A stretch of DNA of 64,000 nt from Trichostrongylus colubriformis (Eukaryota; Nematoda; Chromadorea; Rhabditida; Trichostrongylidae): the NCBI GenBank assembly GCA_963978905.1, contig OZ022259.1, forward strand, positions 9,362,001 to 9,426,000, written 5' to 3'. The position numbers and the translations under genes were made by a program. This document shows, piece after piece, positions 1 through 10,540 of the stretch (its first letter is position 1; each line of letters starts with the position of its first letter). Under the pieces are notes generated by a model. It was not told where the DNA came from. It saw only the letters and a program-made list of their open reading frames with translations, and did not search any database.

Positions 1-1256
1 ACGGCGGCGTCCCTGATCTTCGATCGACGACGGAGTTCGGAACTCCGGATTCCCCTCTACACTTGCGTGTATCGGGATATTCCGAGTCCTTTCGATGGCG
101 CGTTGGATGACGCCAACCGCATGCTCCTCCTGCTTACGTAGAGTCCAAGTCTCCGAGGCGTATGTTAGGGCAGGAAGGACAGCAGAATCGAAAAGATGGG
201 CGCGGAGCCGGATGTTCTTCGTCTTCTTCACTACTCCCTCGATGGTCTTGAAGGCTCCCCAAGAAGCTCTTTTCCTCCTGCTCAGCTCTGGTGCTAAGTC
301 GATCATCATATTGACTTCCCGACCTAGGTACACATAACTGAAGCATTCGGTGATGTTCGTTCCGTTGAGCGTGAATGGGGCATCAGGTACCAGCCCGTTT
401 CTCATGAACATCGTCTTCGTTAGGTTCAGCTGCAGACCGATTTTTCCACACTTGCTGTCGAAATCGGCCAGAATTCGCTCCGCTTGCTGGATCGTCAGTG
501 TTATAAGCACAATGTCGTCAGCGAAGCGGAGGTGGTGTAAATGCCGGCCGTCGACCTTCACTCCCATTCCCTCCCATTCCAGTTGACGCATGACGTTCTC
601 AAAAGCGGCGCTGAAAAAATTAGGCGAGATGGTGTCGCCTTGTCGAACCCCTCTCTTCACGTCGATGATGACTTCCTTGTAGAATGGCGAGATCCTGGTC
701 GTGAAGTTGCTGTAGAGGTCACGAAGTACTCTTATGTACTGAGTAGGCGCACTCTGGTTTCCCAGGGCTTCGATAACCGCTTCTGTCTCAACGGAGTTAA
801 AGGCTTTCTTCAACGATGAACGTGAGACATAACGGCATCTTGTACTCTCGCGAAACTTCAATGAGCCTAGTGACCATGTGGATGTGATCAATTGTACTGA
901 ACCCTCTCCGAAACCCTGCTTGCTCGCATGGCTGTCCTTCGTCTAAAGTTCTACCAATCCTATTCAAGATAACTCGAGTGAAGAGCTTGTAGACTACAGA
1001 CAGCAGGCAGATTGGACGATAGTTGCCAATGTCGTGTGGATCTCCCTTCGTATACAGCAACACAGTCCTGCTGGTTTTCCATGAGGTGGGTACCTTGCAT
1101 TTCGACAGGTAGCGTGTGAAGAGTCGGGCCAGTGTTTCGACGATGACTGGCGGAAGATTCTCAAGATGTTCCGATCTAATCCTGTCGGGGCCAGGTGCTG
1201 TACCATTCTTCACCGACGAAATGGCATGTCGGACGACGAAGTCCGACATGCCGACA
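1..1256 (-). pseudogene. RTE-clade non-LTR retrotransposon reverse transcriptase fragment
   Basis: Reading down the minus strand from about 1256, the translation gives the RTE-type reverse transcriptase core: NGTAPGPDRI, GNYRPICLLSVVYKLFTRVI, EQAGFRRGFSTIDHIH. A shift of frame follows near 815 and it continues as LKKAFNSVETEAVIEAL, GVRQGDTISPKLF and the catalytic FADDIVLI block (about 520). The later part (FSYVYLGREVN, PALTYASETW) is typical of the RTE C-terminal region. The protein runs off the window at base 1, and the N-terminal endonuclease is missing on the other side. The frame break is a loss of two bases in the Asp codon of the FIDLKKAF motif, so the copy is dead. RTE elements are abundant in hookworm genomes. 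Confidence 0.93.
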
Positions 1257-1259
1257 TGC

Positions 1260-2815
1260 AATGCATACATATATCCTAGTAAAATTCAAGAGGGATTAAT
1301 CCTGATAAGATCCTGATAACAATCAATCAAAATCGATGATGCACTCGGTTGATAATGGATGAAAATCAGTGGGTGCGATAATCTTGGGTCCGTTGAAGGC
1401 ACATTCCAGGATCACCTTACGTGGGTTGAAGCGCTAACCTATAAAATTAGAGGGGCTGTGGAACACTTTAATAAAGAAAATCCGAAATCAAAATACATCC
1501 TGACACCTGGCCTTGGACGTGATTACCGCGTGGAAAGGAGCCTATCAATCAGTTCTCGCTGAATGATATCATAAGAAACTCTGGGATATCACCTGTTCCC
1601 TCGTGTCTTCCTACCTTGTATTATCACTCAAATCGTAGCCTCTTTTGCCAAGTTGTTGCCATCGTTGGCACATTCACTGCCAATAATCACGTCTGGGTGG
1701 GCGGGTCAGAGCTTCAGGTGTGGCTGAGCTGGCTTCAGGAGCTCCGCGCGCTGCGATGTCTCATCATCGCGCTTCGATATGTTCACAGCTTCCCTGCCCG
1801 CTTACGGAACTATGTCATGTAAAATGCAATGTTTCCCTAATCCTGGAATGTGCCTTGCTACTTTTTAGGAGAACCATGGTGCACGAAAACTACAAGACTA
1901 CAAAAACTGTACATGGCGCAATGCGGTGAAAAGTTCCAAGACATGTTAGATTCGAGTGACTTCTCCGGCTCGTTTCCGCCTCCGAGCGCCTCAGCTCACT
2001 GTCACCTTGAATAACTTAAAATATTTCTATACGGATGTGGCCAATGGAAGTGCCCCTTTTGAGATATTCATATTCTTCTAAGATTTTCCTCCATGCAACG
2101 CTCCATCCACCCTGGCTTTCGCGCTCGTCGACATTCCCGGAACTGCATCCAGGTGCACAAATATGTTCCGACTTTCAGGAGATGCATCTTTGCAGTATTT
2201 TGGGTATTCTTCGTGTGAAACTTCGCAGGCAGCATATACATCTTTGTAAGAATATTCAATAGACAAGATCGTTGCTTACTTTATCCTTTTTGGACAACAC
2301 ACGCCATGCCCGGAATTCGACTATCAGATGATAAATAGCTAAAGCGACAAGAAATAGCATTATAACGAACAACAGTTGAAGGACGATCACCGTCGCCAGG
2401 CTATTCAAGACTCCTGAAACGTCAGTTCATGAACACTAAGAATTTATAGATTCGGCCGTAATCTGATGAATCTAACTTCGATGAATGTTCTTGATGAGCC
2501 CGGCCCGGAAAGATATCGTCAACCCTTCTAGGCTATGGGTGGCGCATGATGGCCAAGCTTTTCGCTGCTTGAAATTTCTGAGAAACAGCCTCGCCCCTGC
2601 TCCGCTCGAAGCGAGGACGATTATACGACCTTCCCTCCCTTCTACATCACTAATGCTGTCGGTCTGTTCATTTGAAGGCACCGCCAGGGGTCAAGAGAAA
2701 ATGACAACTGGAAAAACATATTCTTCGTAACAATCCAGTTCAGAGCAACTGATTTGTGGTGAAGCTCCCATTGAAAGAGCCCGCGCCGGTTCGTCAGGGT
2801 GTATGTCATTAGGAC
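1260..2815. other. Intergenic, no gene recognised
   Basis: No exon chain, RNA gene or clear transposon could be recognised in this stretch on either strand. The open frames present are all under 85 codons and look like chance frames. Confidence 0.5.
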
Positions 2816-2816
2816 A

Positions 2817-3008
2817 AAAACGTCGCGTGGCCGTGTTCGGCACGCGACGGGATGGCGCGAGCTAGGCGCGCCGTATTAGTTGAGTCCTGAAGCGATTATG
2901 CCTAGAATGAGACGTAGAGCACCGTCATCGCTTCAAGACCCATCCAATACGGCGCGCACAGCTCGCAAAATCCCGTCGCGTGCCGAACACGGGCACGCGA
3001 CATTTCTG
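2817..3008. repeat. Foldback (MITE-like) element with ~80-bp arms
   Basis: Bases 2817-2895 and 2926-3008 are imperfect reverse complements. The left arm contains gtcgcgtggccgtgttcggc and the right arm, read backwards, gtcgcgtgcccgtgttcggc; the match continues through cacgcgacggga, gcgagct, gcgccgtatt and ttgaagcgat / ctgaagcgat. The loop is about 30 bp. No protein is encoded. The structure fits a non-autonomous DNA transposon, but no convincing target-site duplication was found. Confidence 0.8.
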
Positions 3009-3014
3009 ATCCCG

Positions 3015-3310
3015 TAGATTCGCCTGTCACTCCGCCATGCATTCACCGGGCGAGCTGCTGCCAGGAGGCGGCAGCGTTTGCGGCTGGCTGACCTAGCTCC
3101 TCGCCTTGCGCATCTATCCTTGGCGGCTAGTGATGAAGAGGGAGCGAAAGGGAAGAAGTGATAAAGAGGGCCTACGGGTCACCATTTCACGGGTTTCTGT
3201 CCATTTTACTCCGTTCTTTTTCTACTGTTACTCTGTAGCCCTCGACTACCATATTCCACATTTACTCCTCAATGTGCCAAAATTACCCCTGACGGTGTCT
3301 TTAAAGGTGT
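3015..3310. repeat. Dispersed repeat family A, copy 1
   Basis: This block matches two other places in the window (about 24830-25090 and 35900-36175). Shared landmarks are cgttctttttctactg / cgttctttctctactg, the atattccacattt block and the ggtgtct tail. It carries no consistent reading frame, so I read it as a non-coding interspersed repeat. Confidence 0.65.
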
Positions 3311-3648
3311 CCTCCCTGGTCATCAATCGATAACCATGTTGTTGCTACTTCAAACAGAGCGTGATCGTCGAATGATGACCTTTTTCAGGGGCTACCTCAC
3401 CGGTCCAAAAACAGCTAAAAAGAAGTGATCGATCAGGATTATTCCTCTTTCTCCAATTCAAATACCACTCCACCAGGAGTATAGCCATCCTTGATTGTGG
3501 CTTATTTAATTCCTGACAATACGAATATTCGGTATTCCGCAGAAAACCGAACATAATCACCTCGATCTCAATTCATACATGCCTACACTGTGTCACTAAA
3601 TCAAGCTCACCCGTACCTGGCACATTTATGGTGAAACTTTTAACTTAC

Positions 3649-4450
3649 ACCCGTGATTGCGTAGTGTTAGTGCACAAAATCAACGCGCACCTCAAAGCGC
3701 ATGAATTAGTACAGGGAGGGTCTGAAATAAAATAAACACCTGAATTTGTAGTATTAATGATATCATGATCGAGAAGTCCTTTGGCTTTCATTTGACTGAT
3801 GAAACCTGAAGTGTCGAATTCGTCGTTAGAGTGCAGCTGAACTGCTTTCGTCGCTTTCGAAAAAGTGATCTTTCGGAGTGAAGGGAGTTTCAGCGATAAA
3901 AGGCCAACATTGTTCAGTAGTACAAAGGCCGCGCCTGAAAACAAACGGGTGTACAACGAGCTGATCGCATCGAGCGCACATGAGGCCGCGTTCACACTTT
4001 GTGCGGCGTCAATTTTACGCCGGCACCGGCAGCGACGGCGTCGGTGCGCAAAGTATGAACGCGGCCTGAAGCTTCACTTGTCAAGCATCGGTAACTAGGC
4101 GGCGCTACTCTCTCCTCTGCCATAGTGTGTCCCATCTGCGCGCTATCTCACATACAATTAGCTGGCAGCTGAAAACCTATGCGCTGCCTGTAAACGTGAT
4201 CACGAAACGTGCACTTTCACGCCCCAAGTGTTCACTAGCCTTTTCTTCTTTGTTAAGAGTGATTACTGCAGACTTTCCCCAGGAGCACTGTTCAGAACTA
4301 TTATTAAGTATGGAGAATTCTCACCATCTGATCGTATTTCCTTGAGGTTGTTAAAGAATTCCACCTTTCCCAGATTTTTCGTCTTAGCAAAATGCAAAGG
4401 CCCTTGGATCTCCTGTACGCTTTTAAAAACACTCAGTGCAGCGGTTCTAT
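3649..4450 (-). CDS. Receptor L-domain (irld-type) protein, partial, three exons
   Basis: Three minus-strand exons join in phase: 4450-4325, 3934-3740 and 3721-3649. The first reads LSVFKSVQEIQGPLHFAKTK then FFNNLKEIRSDG. The second reads AFVLLNNVGLLSLKLPSLRK, then KAVQLHSNDEFDTSGFISQM. The third is Cys-rich (PPCTNSCALRCALILC). The repeating pattern, with an 'IqGpL' strand, 'NN.gL.sLkLPsLrkI' and 'avqLhsN', is that of the receptor L domain of insulin/EGF-receptor-like nematode proteins (irld genes in C. elegans), which are usually secreted or membrane-bound. No start exon upstream or end exon downstream was found, and foldback elements flank or interrupt it, so it may be a broken gene. The family call is from pattern recognition, not alignment. 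Confidence 0.6.
3982..4067. repeat. Short GC-rich inverted repeat, family E copy 1
   Basis: The sequence aggccgcgttcacactttg at the left reappears inverted as gcaaagtatgaacgcggcct at the right, around a GC-rich centre (cggcaccggcagcgacggcg). The element lies in the intron between the first two L-domain exons. Related pieces occur at 25343-25409, 25484-25552 and about 56545-56915. Confidence 0.65.
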
Positions 4451-4499
4451 CTGAAGTATACAGACGATAGAACAATTTCAACCTTTTCATCTATGAAAT

Positions 4500-5312
4500 G
4501 GTCTTTCATTTTATCAGACACATCCGTGGGCCATGCTACGATTAAGAATCAATGTTAAGAATCGTGTTCTGTGCCGTTGTATGGGCTTCTCTGCGGGCGC
4601 TTGATGTTGTCTGCTCGGAAGCCCACGATATAGATTTCTGCACAAGTATGCCATAACACAGTCTCCCCACTTGTGAAAGAGTCTAGATTATTCGCGCGTA
4701 AATCAGGACCTTGGTGCATGTAAGATCGCTACGATGGAAATCACTGCTTCAAATGGAAAGACAAAGCACGGCTACGCAACTTAGGGCAAAGACTCCTACT
4801 GCAGAACTCCTACTGAAAAAGTAAGTGGTGAAAGGGGTAGGTGGTGTATGAACGACAAGTGTTCATCTGACAATGGGTCGACGGGGTAGGCCTCGTCAAA
4901 AAAGTCATAAAGATTCAATAGAGCTTCATTGCTACAGCTGGAACATGCGGCGGTCTAAAGTTATGGCTGAAGCCTGGCTGAGCGGTCAACTGGCTGCTAC
5001 TGAGAAATTGAAAATTGCGTTGTCTTGAAAAAATGACCACCAGCTTTCAAACATCCTGTTCACGAAGACTAGTCGTCCCCAGAAAATGCAGATTCCAGTG
5101 GTGGCACCGCAATCATTGTCTGTGTACGCTGCCCGTAGCTGCACAAGTTTCCTAGGAAGTATGAGTGGGTGACAGTGATTGTGTAGCATTAGCATGGCTC
5201 TACATGACTGATCTGTCAATAATCAACTTACTGTGACCAGCAAGCTGATTACTCCTAACAACGGCTATGTAAAAGACAAATGGTATGTCAGTCAAGCGCC
5301 AAGTCAATACAA
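4500..5312. other. Intergenic, no gene recognised
   Basis: I looked here for the missing upstream exons of the L-domain gene and found none that joins in phase. A minus-strand frame around 4986-5219 is open but shows no family pattern. Confidence 0.4.
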
Positions 5313-5944
5313 GATCCTAGGGCACTATTCAACTATTCCCACCCCAGACACCGCGAGTTGGTCAAAAAAATAATTTTCGCTGAAACTTTGCCTAGGAGGG
5401 TTATTTGGGGTGCTGATCACGAATATGACATCCGTTTTTGCCGTTTGCGCCAAATAGGTGCAATTGCACCATGTTGGTGCAACAACTGTTTTTCCCTAAT
5501 TTTGGCTAAAATTGCCATCTGGGAGCTTCAGAATGCTGATCACGGATACGACATTGGTTTTCAGTTTTCGCCTAAGCCTTGAAGGGGAAGGAAACCTTTC
5601 CTTCCCCTTCAAGGCTTAGGCAACACCTACAGGAGCAGTGTGGTGCCTATACCATATTAGCAGTGTAATTGAATTAAACGACGCTAATGCCTCAAAACGG
5701 ATGTCATATTCGTGATCAGCACCCCAAATAACCCCCCTAGGCAAAGTTTCAGCGAATATGGCGAAAACGAGTTGTTGCACCAACATGGTGCAATTGCACC
5801 AATTTGGCGCAAACGGCAAGAACGGATGTCATATTCGTGATCAGCACCCCAAATAACCCCCCTAGGCAAAGTTTTAGCAAAAATTATTTTTTGACCCAAC
5901 TCGCGGTGTCTGGGGTGGGAATAGTTGAATAGTGCCGATCCTAG
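5313..5944. mobile_element. 616-bp foldback transposon with 8-bp target duplication
   Basis: The element spans 5321-5936 and is flanked on both sides by the same eight bases, gatcctag (5313-5320 and 5937-5944). Its ends are perfect inverted repeats (ggcactattcaactattccc) and the inverted similarity continues for about 250 bp per arm through gcgagttggtcaaaaaa, gctgatcacgaatatgacat and ggtgcaattgcacc. At the centre 5570-5594 and 5597-5621 form a perfect 25-bp hairpin with a 2-base loop. Part of the right arm (the tcatattcgtgatcagcacc block) is present twice. An 8-bp duplication is typical of hAT-like elements. It encodes nothing. Confidence 0.92.
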
Positions 5945-7285
5945 CTATCACTGCTGCCCACCCGAAAGTAATATATAGCATCATAACCCATGCACTGCGT
6001 TGTAAATCTTCGTAAACACGTACGCTTCCAATCAGAATCCAGAAAATACAATCCATTACGCACAATAGTGCAGTTTCTTCTATAAATTGCATTCAGGTAA
6101 CGATTGCTAACGAGTCCTCCATCACACACCCACGCTAGAATACTATACTATCCTGTGTGTGAATACACATCGGATGGTAAAACTGGAAATCATGTTTGAA
6201 AAACCACACAAACGTATGCGACGTCTCTATTACATCTAAGCAGGTGAGCTGTCGTACAGTACCGCGTGAATAACATGGTAGAACAACGTAATGTGGAAAT
6301 GGCTGTTTCTGACCAACCAATATTATAGAGGTCATCGCGTAATTTGGATTGCGATAGGCGCAGTACTGAGCGCTAGCTCAATTGGCATCTCCGCATTCAT
6401 CACTACTCAAGATTTATCGTAGCTCACGATCAAAGGTCGAAACATTTACACTGATATTGCAGTACGATCCATGTTCACTTTTTGAGCTTTTATTGCTTAA
6501 AGGTACACTCGCGAAAAATTGTGAGAGCTATCGCGCGTATTACAGGATGTAGAGGCCCTGGTTTACCCACCAGTGAAAGAAAATGAATAGAAACCCCTCG
6601 ACACCACCAAAAATAGAGCTCCCTGCCCTCAGTCCTCGTACGAGAATGGGAGATTGGAAATTAGTTTTTGCTCGATGATATCGCTCAAAATGCTGCCATG
6701 TCACCTGTTCTTCCCTGTTAGAGCTACCCTCGCTATTGATATCGCTGCCTTATCTTGTGTAATCGCAAGTTTCCCTCTCGTCTAAGCCGGGTGTGATTCG
6801 GTTCTGTGGGCTCAACTCGGCTCAGATCGACGAGACCGTGCGCGGCGGGGGTGAGCCATGGCGCCGCGAAAAGGGTGCATTCCACAACCATCCAGAGGTC
6901 TACCTGCCCTGAGAAGGCAAGGACCACTTTGATTATCGCATGGTGTGCCTTTAAGCCTTATTGTTGACGGATATTTGGTCGTTTACCTTTGCATATTACT
7001 TCTGCCACTTTTCGGAGGTCTAGATGATTCGGCGGTCGACACATTTCATACATCGGGTCAGAACGGAATCTGTTGGCTCAGTGATCATTTGATAGCGGGG
7101 CTGTAGTGTTCACTGTATGGCCTGTAGTGTTGGGAGATTAGACAACCTACTAGGAAAGGATGGTAGGTCGAAGTGGTCTTTGAAAAGGGGTTTCATAGCA
7201 GTGATAGAGCTTGAAATGCCATTCACCCATCGGTGTTCCATAGAAAAGGGAAGGAACTCCATCTTTACCCGCGATATCACCAACT
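5945..7285. other. Intergenic, no gene recognised
   Basis: No exon chain or recognisable repeat end was seen in this stretch; the open frames are short and lack splice signals or family motifs. Confidence 0.45.
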
Positions 7286-7287
7286 TG

Positions 7288-7715
7288 AAAAAATCGTCAA
7301 CGGAAAAATTGGTTTTGTTGCTACCCTTATATTTACGTTGTTTCTGCCTGATAAGGGCTGCATGCAAAGTTTCACGCGAAAAAGTGAGAATTCGGCTGGG
7401 ATACAGTTTCCCGGACTCTTGGCGGGGTGGGCGAGGCTTCCGTGGGAAAGCCACGTCTCGTCGTCCGACGCGGTTGGGAACGGAGAGTGGGACCGTTCAC
7501 GCAACTTTCCCTTCCTACAATGCGTCTCCGACCGCCGCGAACGCGGGGTGGGCACTTACTCGGAGGCTCCGCCCACCCGACCAAGACATTGTGGTGCTGC
7601 ATCTTGGCCGGAATCACATTTTCCGCGTGAAACTTTGCATGCGGCCCACATTAGGCAAATACAACATAAATGTGTGGGTAACATAAAAACTCATTTTCCC
7701 GTAAACGACTTTTGT
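7288..7715. repeat. Foldback element family B, copy 1
   Basis: Left and right halves are inverted copies: gcatgcaaagtttcacgcg on the left returns as cgcgtgaaactttgcatgc on the right, and aatcgtcaacgg at the left end as ccgtaaacgactt at the right. It is a diverged relative of the TTAA-flanked element at 49873-50297, sharing ctcattttcc, aggcaaatacaacataaa and caatgcgtctccgac. Long open frames across it on both strands (up to 189 codons) are by-products of the GC-rich arms. Confidence 0.8.
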
Positions 7716-8173
7716 CTTTAGTGGATATTACGTGACCGCCATCGCTTTATTCCACAGATTATTGCGGCCTAACCCTCGCCCCCACTAACCCAAACGGGAT
7801 GGCCCAGCCCCCCACCCCTTCCCCGTTGCTAGCACCAACAGACTTGAAATGGGGTATCTTTGCCGGAACTTAACCTTTGAAAACTTATATGTGATCCGTG
7901 GTGATCAAGTATATGTGATCCGTGGTGCACAGTAATCTTCAAAAAGTCGAATCTCTGCGGACAATTCCTTTGAGGTTGCTGTGAAAACCTGCACTAGTAT
8001 GGAAAGGTAGCTTTACCTGAAGTGCTTATTATTGTACTCAGACACAGAACCAGCAGCCGCATACCATGAACTGGCCTTATGAAATGATTTAGCTAGTTGT
8101 CTTTCCCAGCTGCGGTCGCGTGCTCAGTGAGTTCTAATTTTAGCACGTTTAAGCCTTTCAGGAAGAGTTGATA

Positions 8174-8329
8174 ATGCCTCCAGCGATACGTACTAAGATG
8201 TCCAACAACGACAAAGCATCATCGAATACCTTGGCAGAGACCCTTGGTCCAACGGACGTGGCTGGAGCGAATTTTTTCGAAAATGAGGCATATGAACTCA
8301 TTAAAAAAGTAATCGAAAGGACCCTCTGA
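8174..8329 (+). CDS. Possible small ORF or isolated exon (51 residues)
   Basis: An ATG at 8174 opens a frame of 51 codons ending in TGA at 8327-8329. It follows an acceptor-like cctttcag at about 8153-8160, and the frame is also open back to that point. The composition is protein-like (MPPAIRTKMSNNDKASSNTL, then FFENEAYELIKKVIERTL, a plausible amphipathic helix). I do not recognise the family. It could be a lost exon, a small gene read from a trans-spliced start, or chance. Confidence 0.25.
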   Translation: MPPAIRTKMSNNDKASSNTLAETLGPTDVAGANFFENEAYELIKKVIERTL

Positions 8330-8370
8330 ACGTCAATTAAGTTTAGAAAGGAAAGTCAACTGAATGACGT

Positions 8371-8508
8371 AGTCCATTTCGGAGCGCGGGCGTGGCCTAC
8401 GGACTTGGGTGAGCAGCGAGAGTGAGAGTGTGTGGCGGGGTGAGAGTGTTTATTACACTCTCACACAAGTCTGTAGGCCACGCCCTATCAGGCGCGCGGA
8501 ATGGAATG
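8371..8508. repeat. Foldback element family C, copy 1
   Basis: Inverted arms contain cgtggcctacggacttgg (left) and ctgtaggccacgccctatca (right), around a core rich in ctctcac / gtgagag motifs. The same family, better preserved, is present at 13999-14158. Confidence 0.75.
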
Positions 8509-8509
8509 T

Positions 8510-10540
8510 ATGAAGGTTGAGTGTACAGACACCGAAATCTAAACCGGTAAAGCTAACCCTGAGCGACCACGTTCAATCAAAGAAGTGCCTCCATTTACGG
8601 TTCGCTGGCGGCAAGCTTCGGCAAATGCGCGTCTACTTCGCAGTGCAGGTTTTACGAAAGTTTTTATCCGAAAGAGTATGACGACTGAGGAAGGAAAATT
8701 GGCTATGAACAAAGGCAGTTAGCAAAAGGAAAAGAATAAAGGTAAAACTAAATGCGAATGGGTTGTATACCGAGGTCACTTGTAAGTACAATGTTGAACT
8801 TACCAGGAATCCGGGAAACGCCTAATATGATGGTGAGTCATTGTATCTAGTGCGTAATTTCTTCAATACCGGGATCTAGTAAACAAGTTCCATCATCTAC
8901 AGCAGTTCCTTTCTGCTAATGAAGCCGAACCGTCAATAGTGAAACACTGAAACATGGTTGAACACTAAAATCAAAAATTCACGTATGCAGTCTTCCTTAT
9001 GATGTTATACGTTCTGACAGAGAAGGGAAAGGGGGTGGTGGAGTTTGCTGTCTCATCAATTACAAGCTCGCTTCACTGCTAGTGCAAAGCGATCTCCACC
9101 TCAAAGCTTATGCTCTTCTTGAGTTATTGCCTTACTGCAGTCGTTTGCGTTTACGGTTTGTAATTGTTCACCGGCTTCCTGACTTCTTACTTTCTGACGA
9201 TGAGAAACTTTTTGAAAGAGGTACTACGAGAAGAGAATTGAGCTCCGTCGCCATTGCGGTAGTGACGTGGCGATCAGATGGAGCGCGGTATCTTCTCCAT
9301 GCTATATTTGGACAATTTCTGAATACTTGTAACTTTACTTAGACACCATTTACCAGAATATTGTAAACTATTCTCTTGATAACTTCCTAAAACCAATCTA
9401 TTTGCCGTTTGTTTGGATCCTAAGCCCGAGAATTCCCGTTAATCGCTGCTTACCCCAACAATTACGAACTCTCCCTTTCCAGCGGACCAAACACGACTCC
9501 TGTCGAGGATTCCTCAGCGGAGGCTTGACGCTGTATTGAAGATGTGGCGCGGATGGAATACGAAGCGTTCTCTCACTTTGATTCAATACCATGAAACATT
9601 CTCATCTACTATATTAATATCATGACATTTTATCGAAATTATTACTTTCCGAACAATGTAATCAAATGTACCGAATTGCAACCACAAATACCAGTAATTT
9701 CGAGATAGGAAAACCGGCGATCATAATTTATTCAAAACTGATTTCGAAATGTTCAAATGTTCACTTCAAAGGCATTGCTCGAGTGGTTGCTGTTTCCGCT
9801 CCGCAAAAACATTTAATGTCTTCAAATAAAGCTATACGATGCATGACACCGATGAGAAATCGCAAAAAAAGCTGCCACAAATCCAAAAACTGAGCTTGCT
9901 TGGTCATATTCACTAACTTATCACTGCATCTGTTGATATGCCTGGAGCTGCATGCCATATTTATCCATCAAGTGCCTTCAACCACGGGTGTACATCAGGA
10001 GAACCTCGACAGGTGCGCTTGCCCTGGTCGGCGCAAATTGCACTGACCCTAAGTCACGTGCGACAGCCTACTAAATATATGACACCGTATTGGAGCCATG
10101 GCCTCTCCAAATTCAGAAAATCATAAGTTGAAATAAAAGAAGGCAAATTATGGCCACCAAAGCGCTGAGTGCACACTCACTGGGTGGCGGCCAAACTTTT
10201 AGGTAGTAAGAGAGGTTCAGACGGTTTTCGCAATTTCGTCTTCGAGATCATAACTCGGCCCAGATTCTCACAAAATAAGCACCATTCCATTATCATACTT
10301 TTGCCAACATGATGAATATTCGCTTTCGCCATTTTGTTAAAATCTGATGATTTATGTATATCGTGCAAAATCGTGAAAAGCCCACTCCGAATCATGATGC
10401 GTCCTGTACACCGCTATTGAAAAGTATCCAGATGCTCCGAAAACGGGTTTTAGTTAGCGTTAGAACTCGAGTACAAACAGCTACATAGTGAGTGTGATAC
10501 AATATTGGAATTATGGCGGAGCTAGGCTCAGAACTTATGT
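8510..10540. other. Intergenic, no gene recognised
   Basis: No supported gene or repeat was recognised. Small open frames (for example 9082-9342) lack splice context or family motifs. Confidence 0.45.

Noticed and set aside
7117..7721. Overlapping open frames of up to 189 codons on both strands
   Set aside because: They cover a foldback element with GC-rich inverted arms and have no family motif or splice signals.
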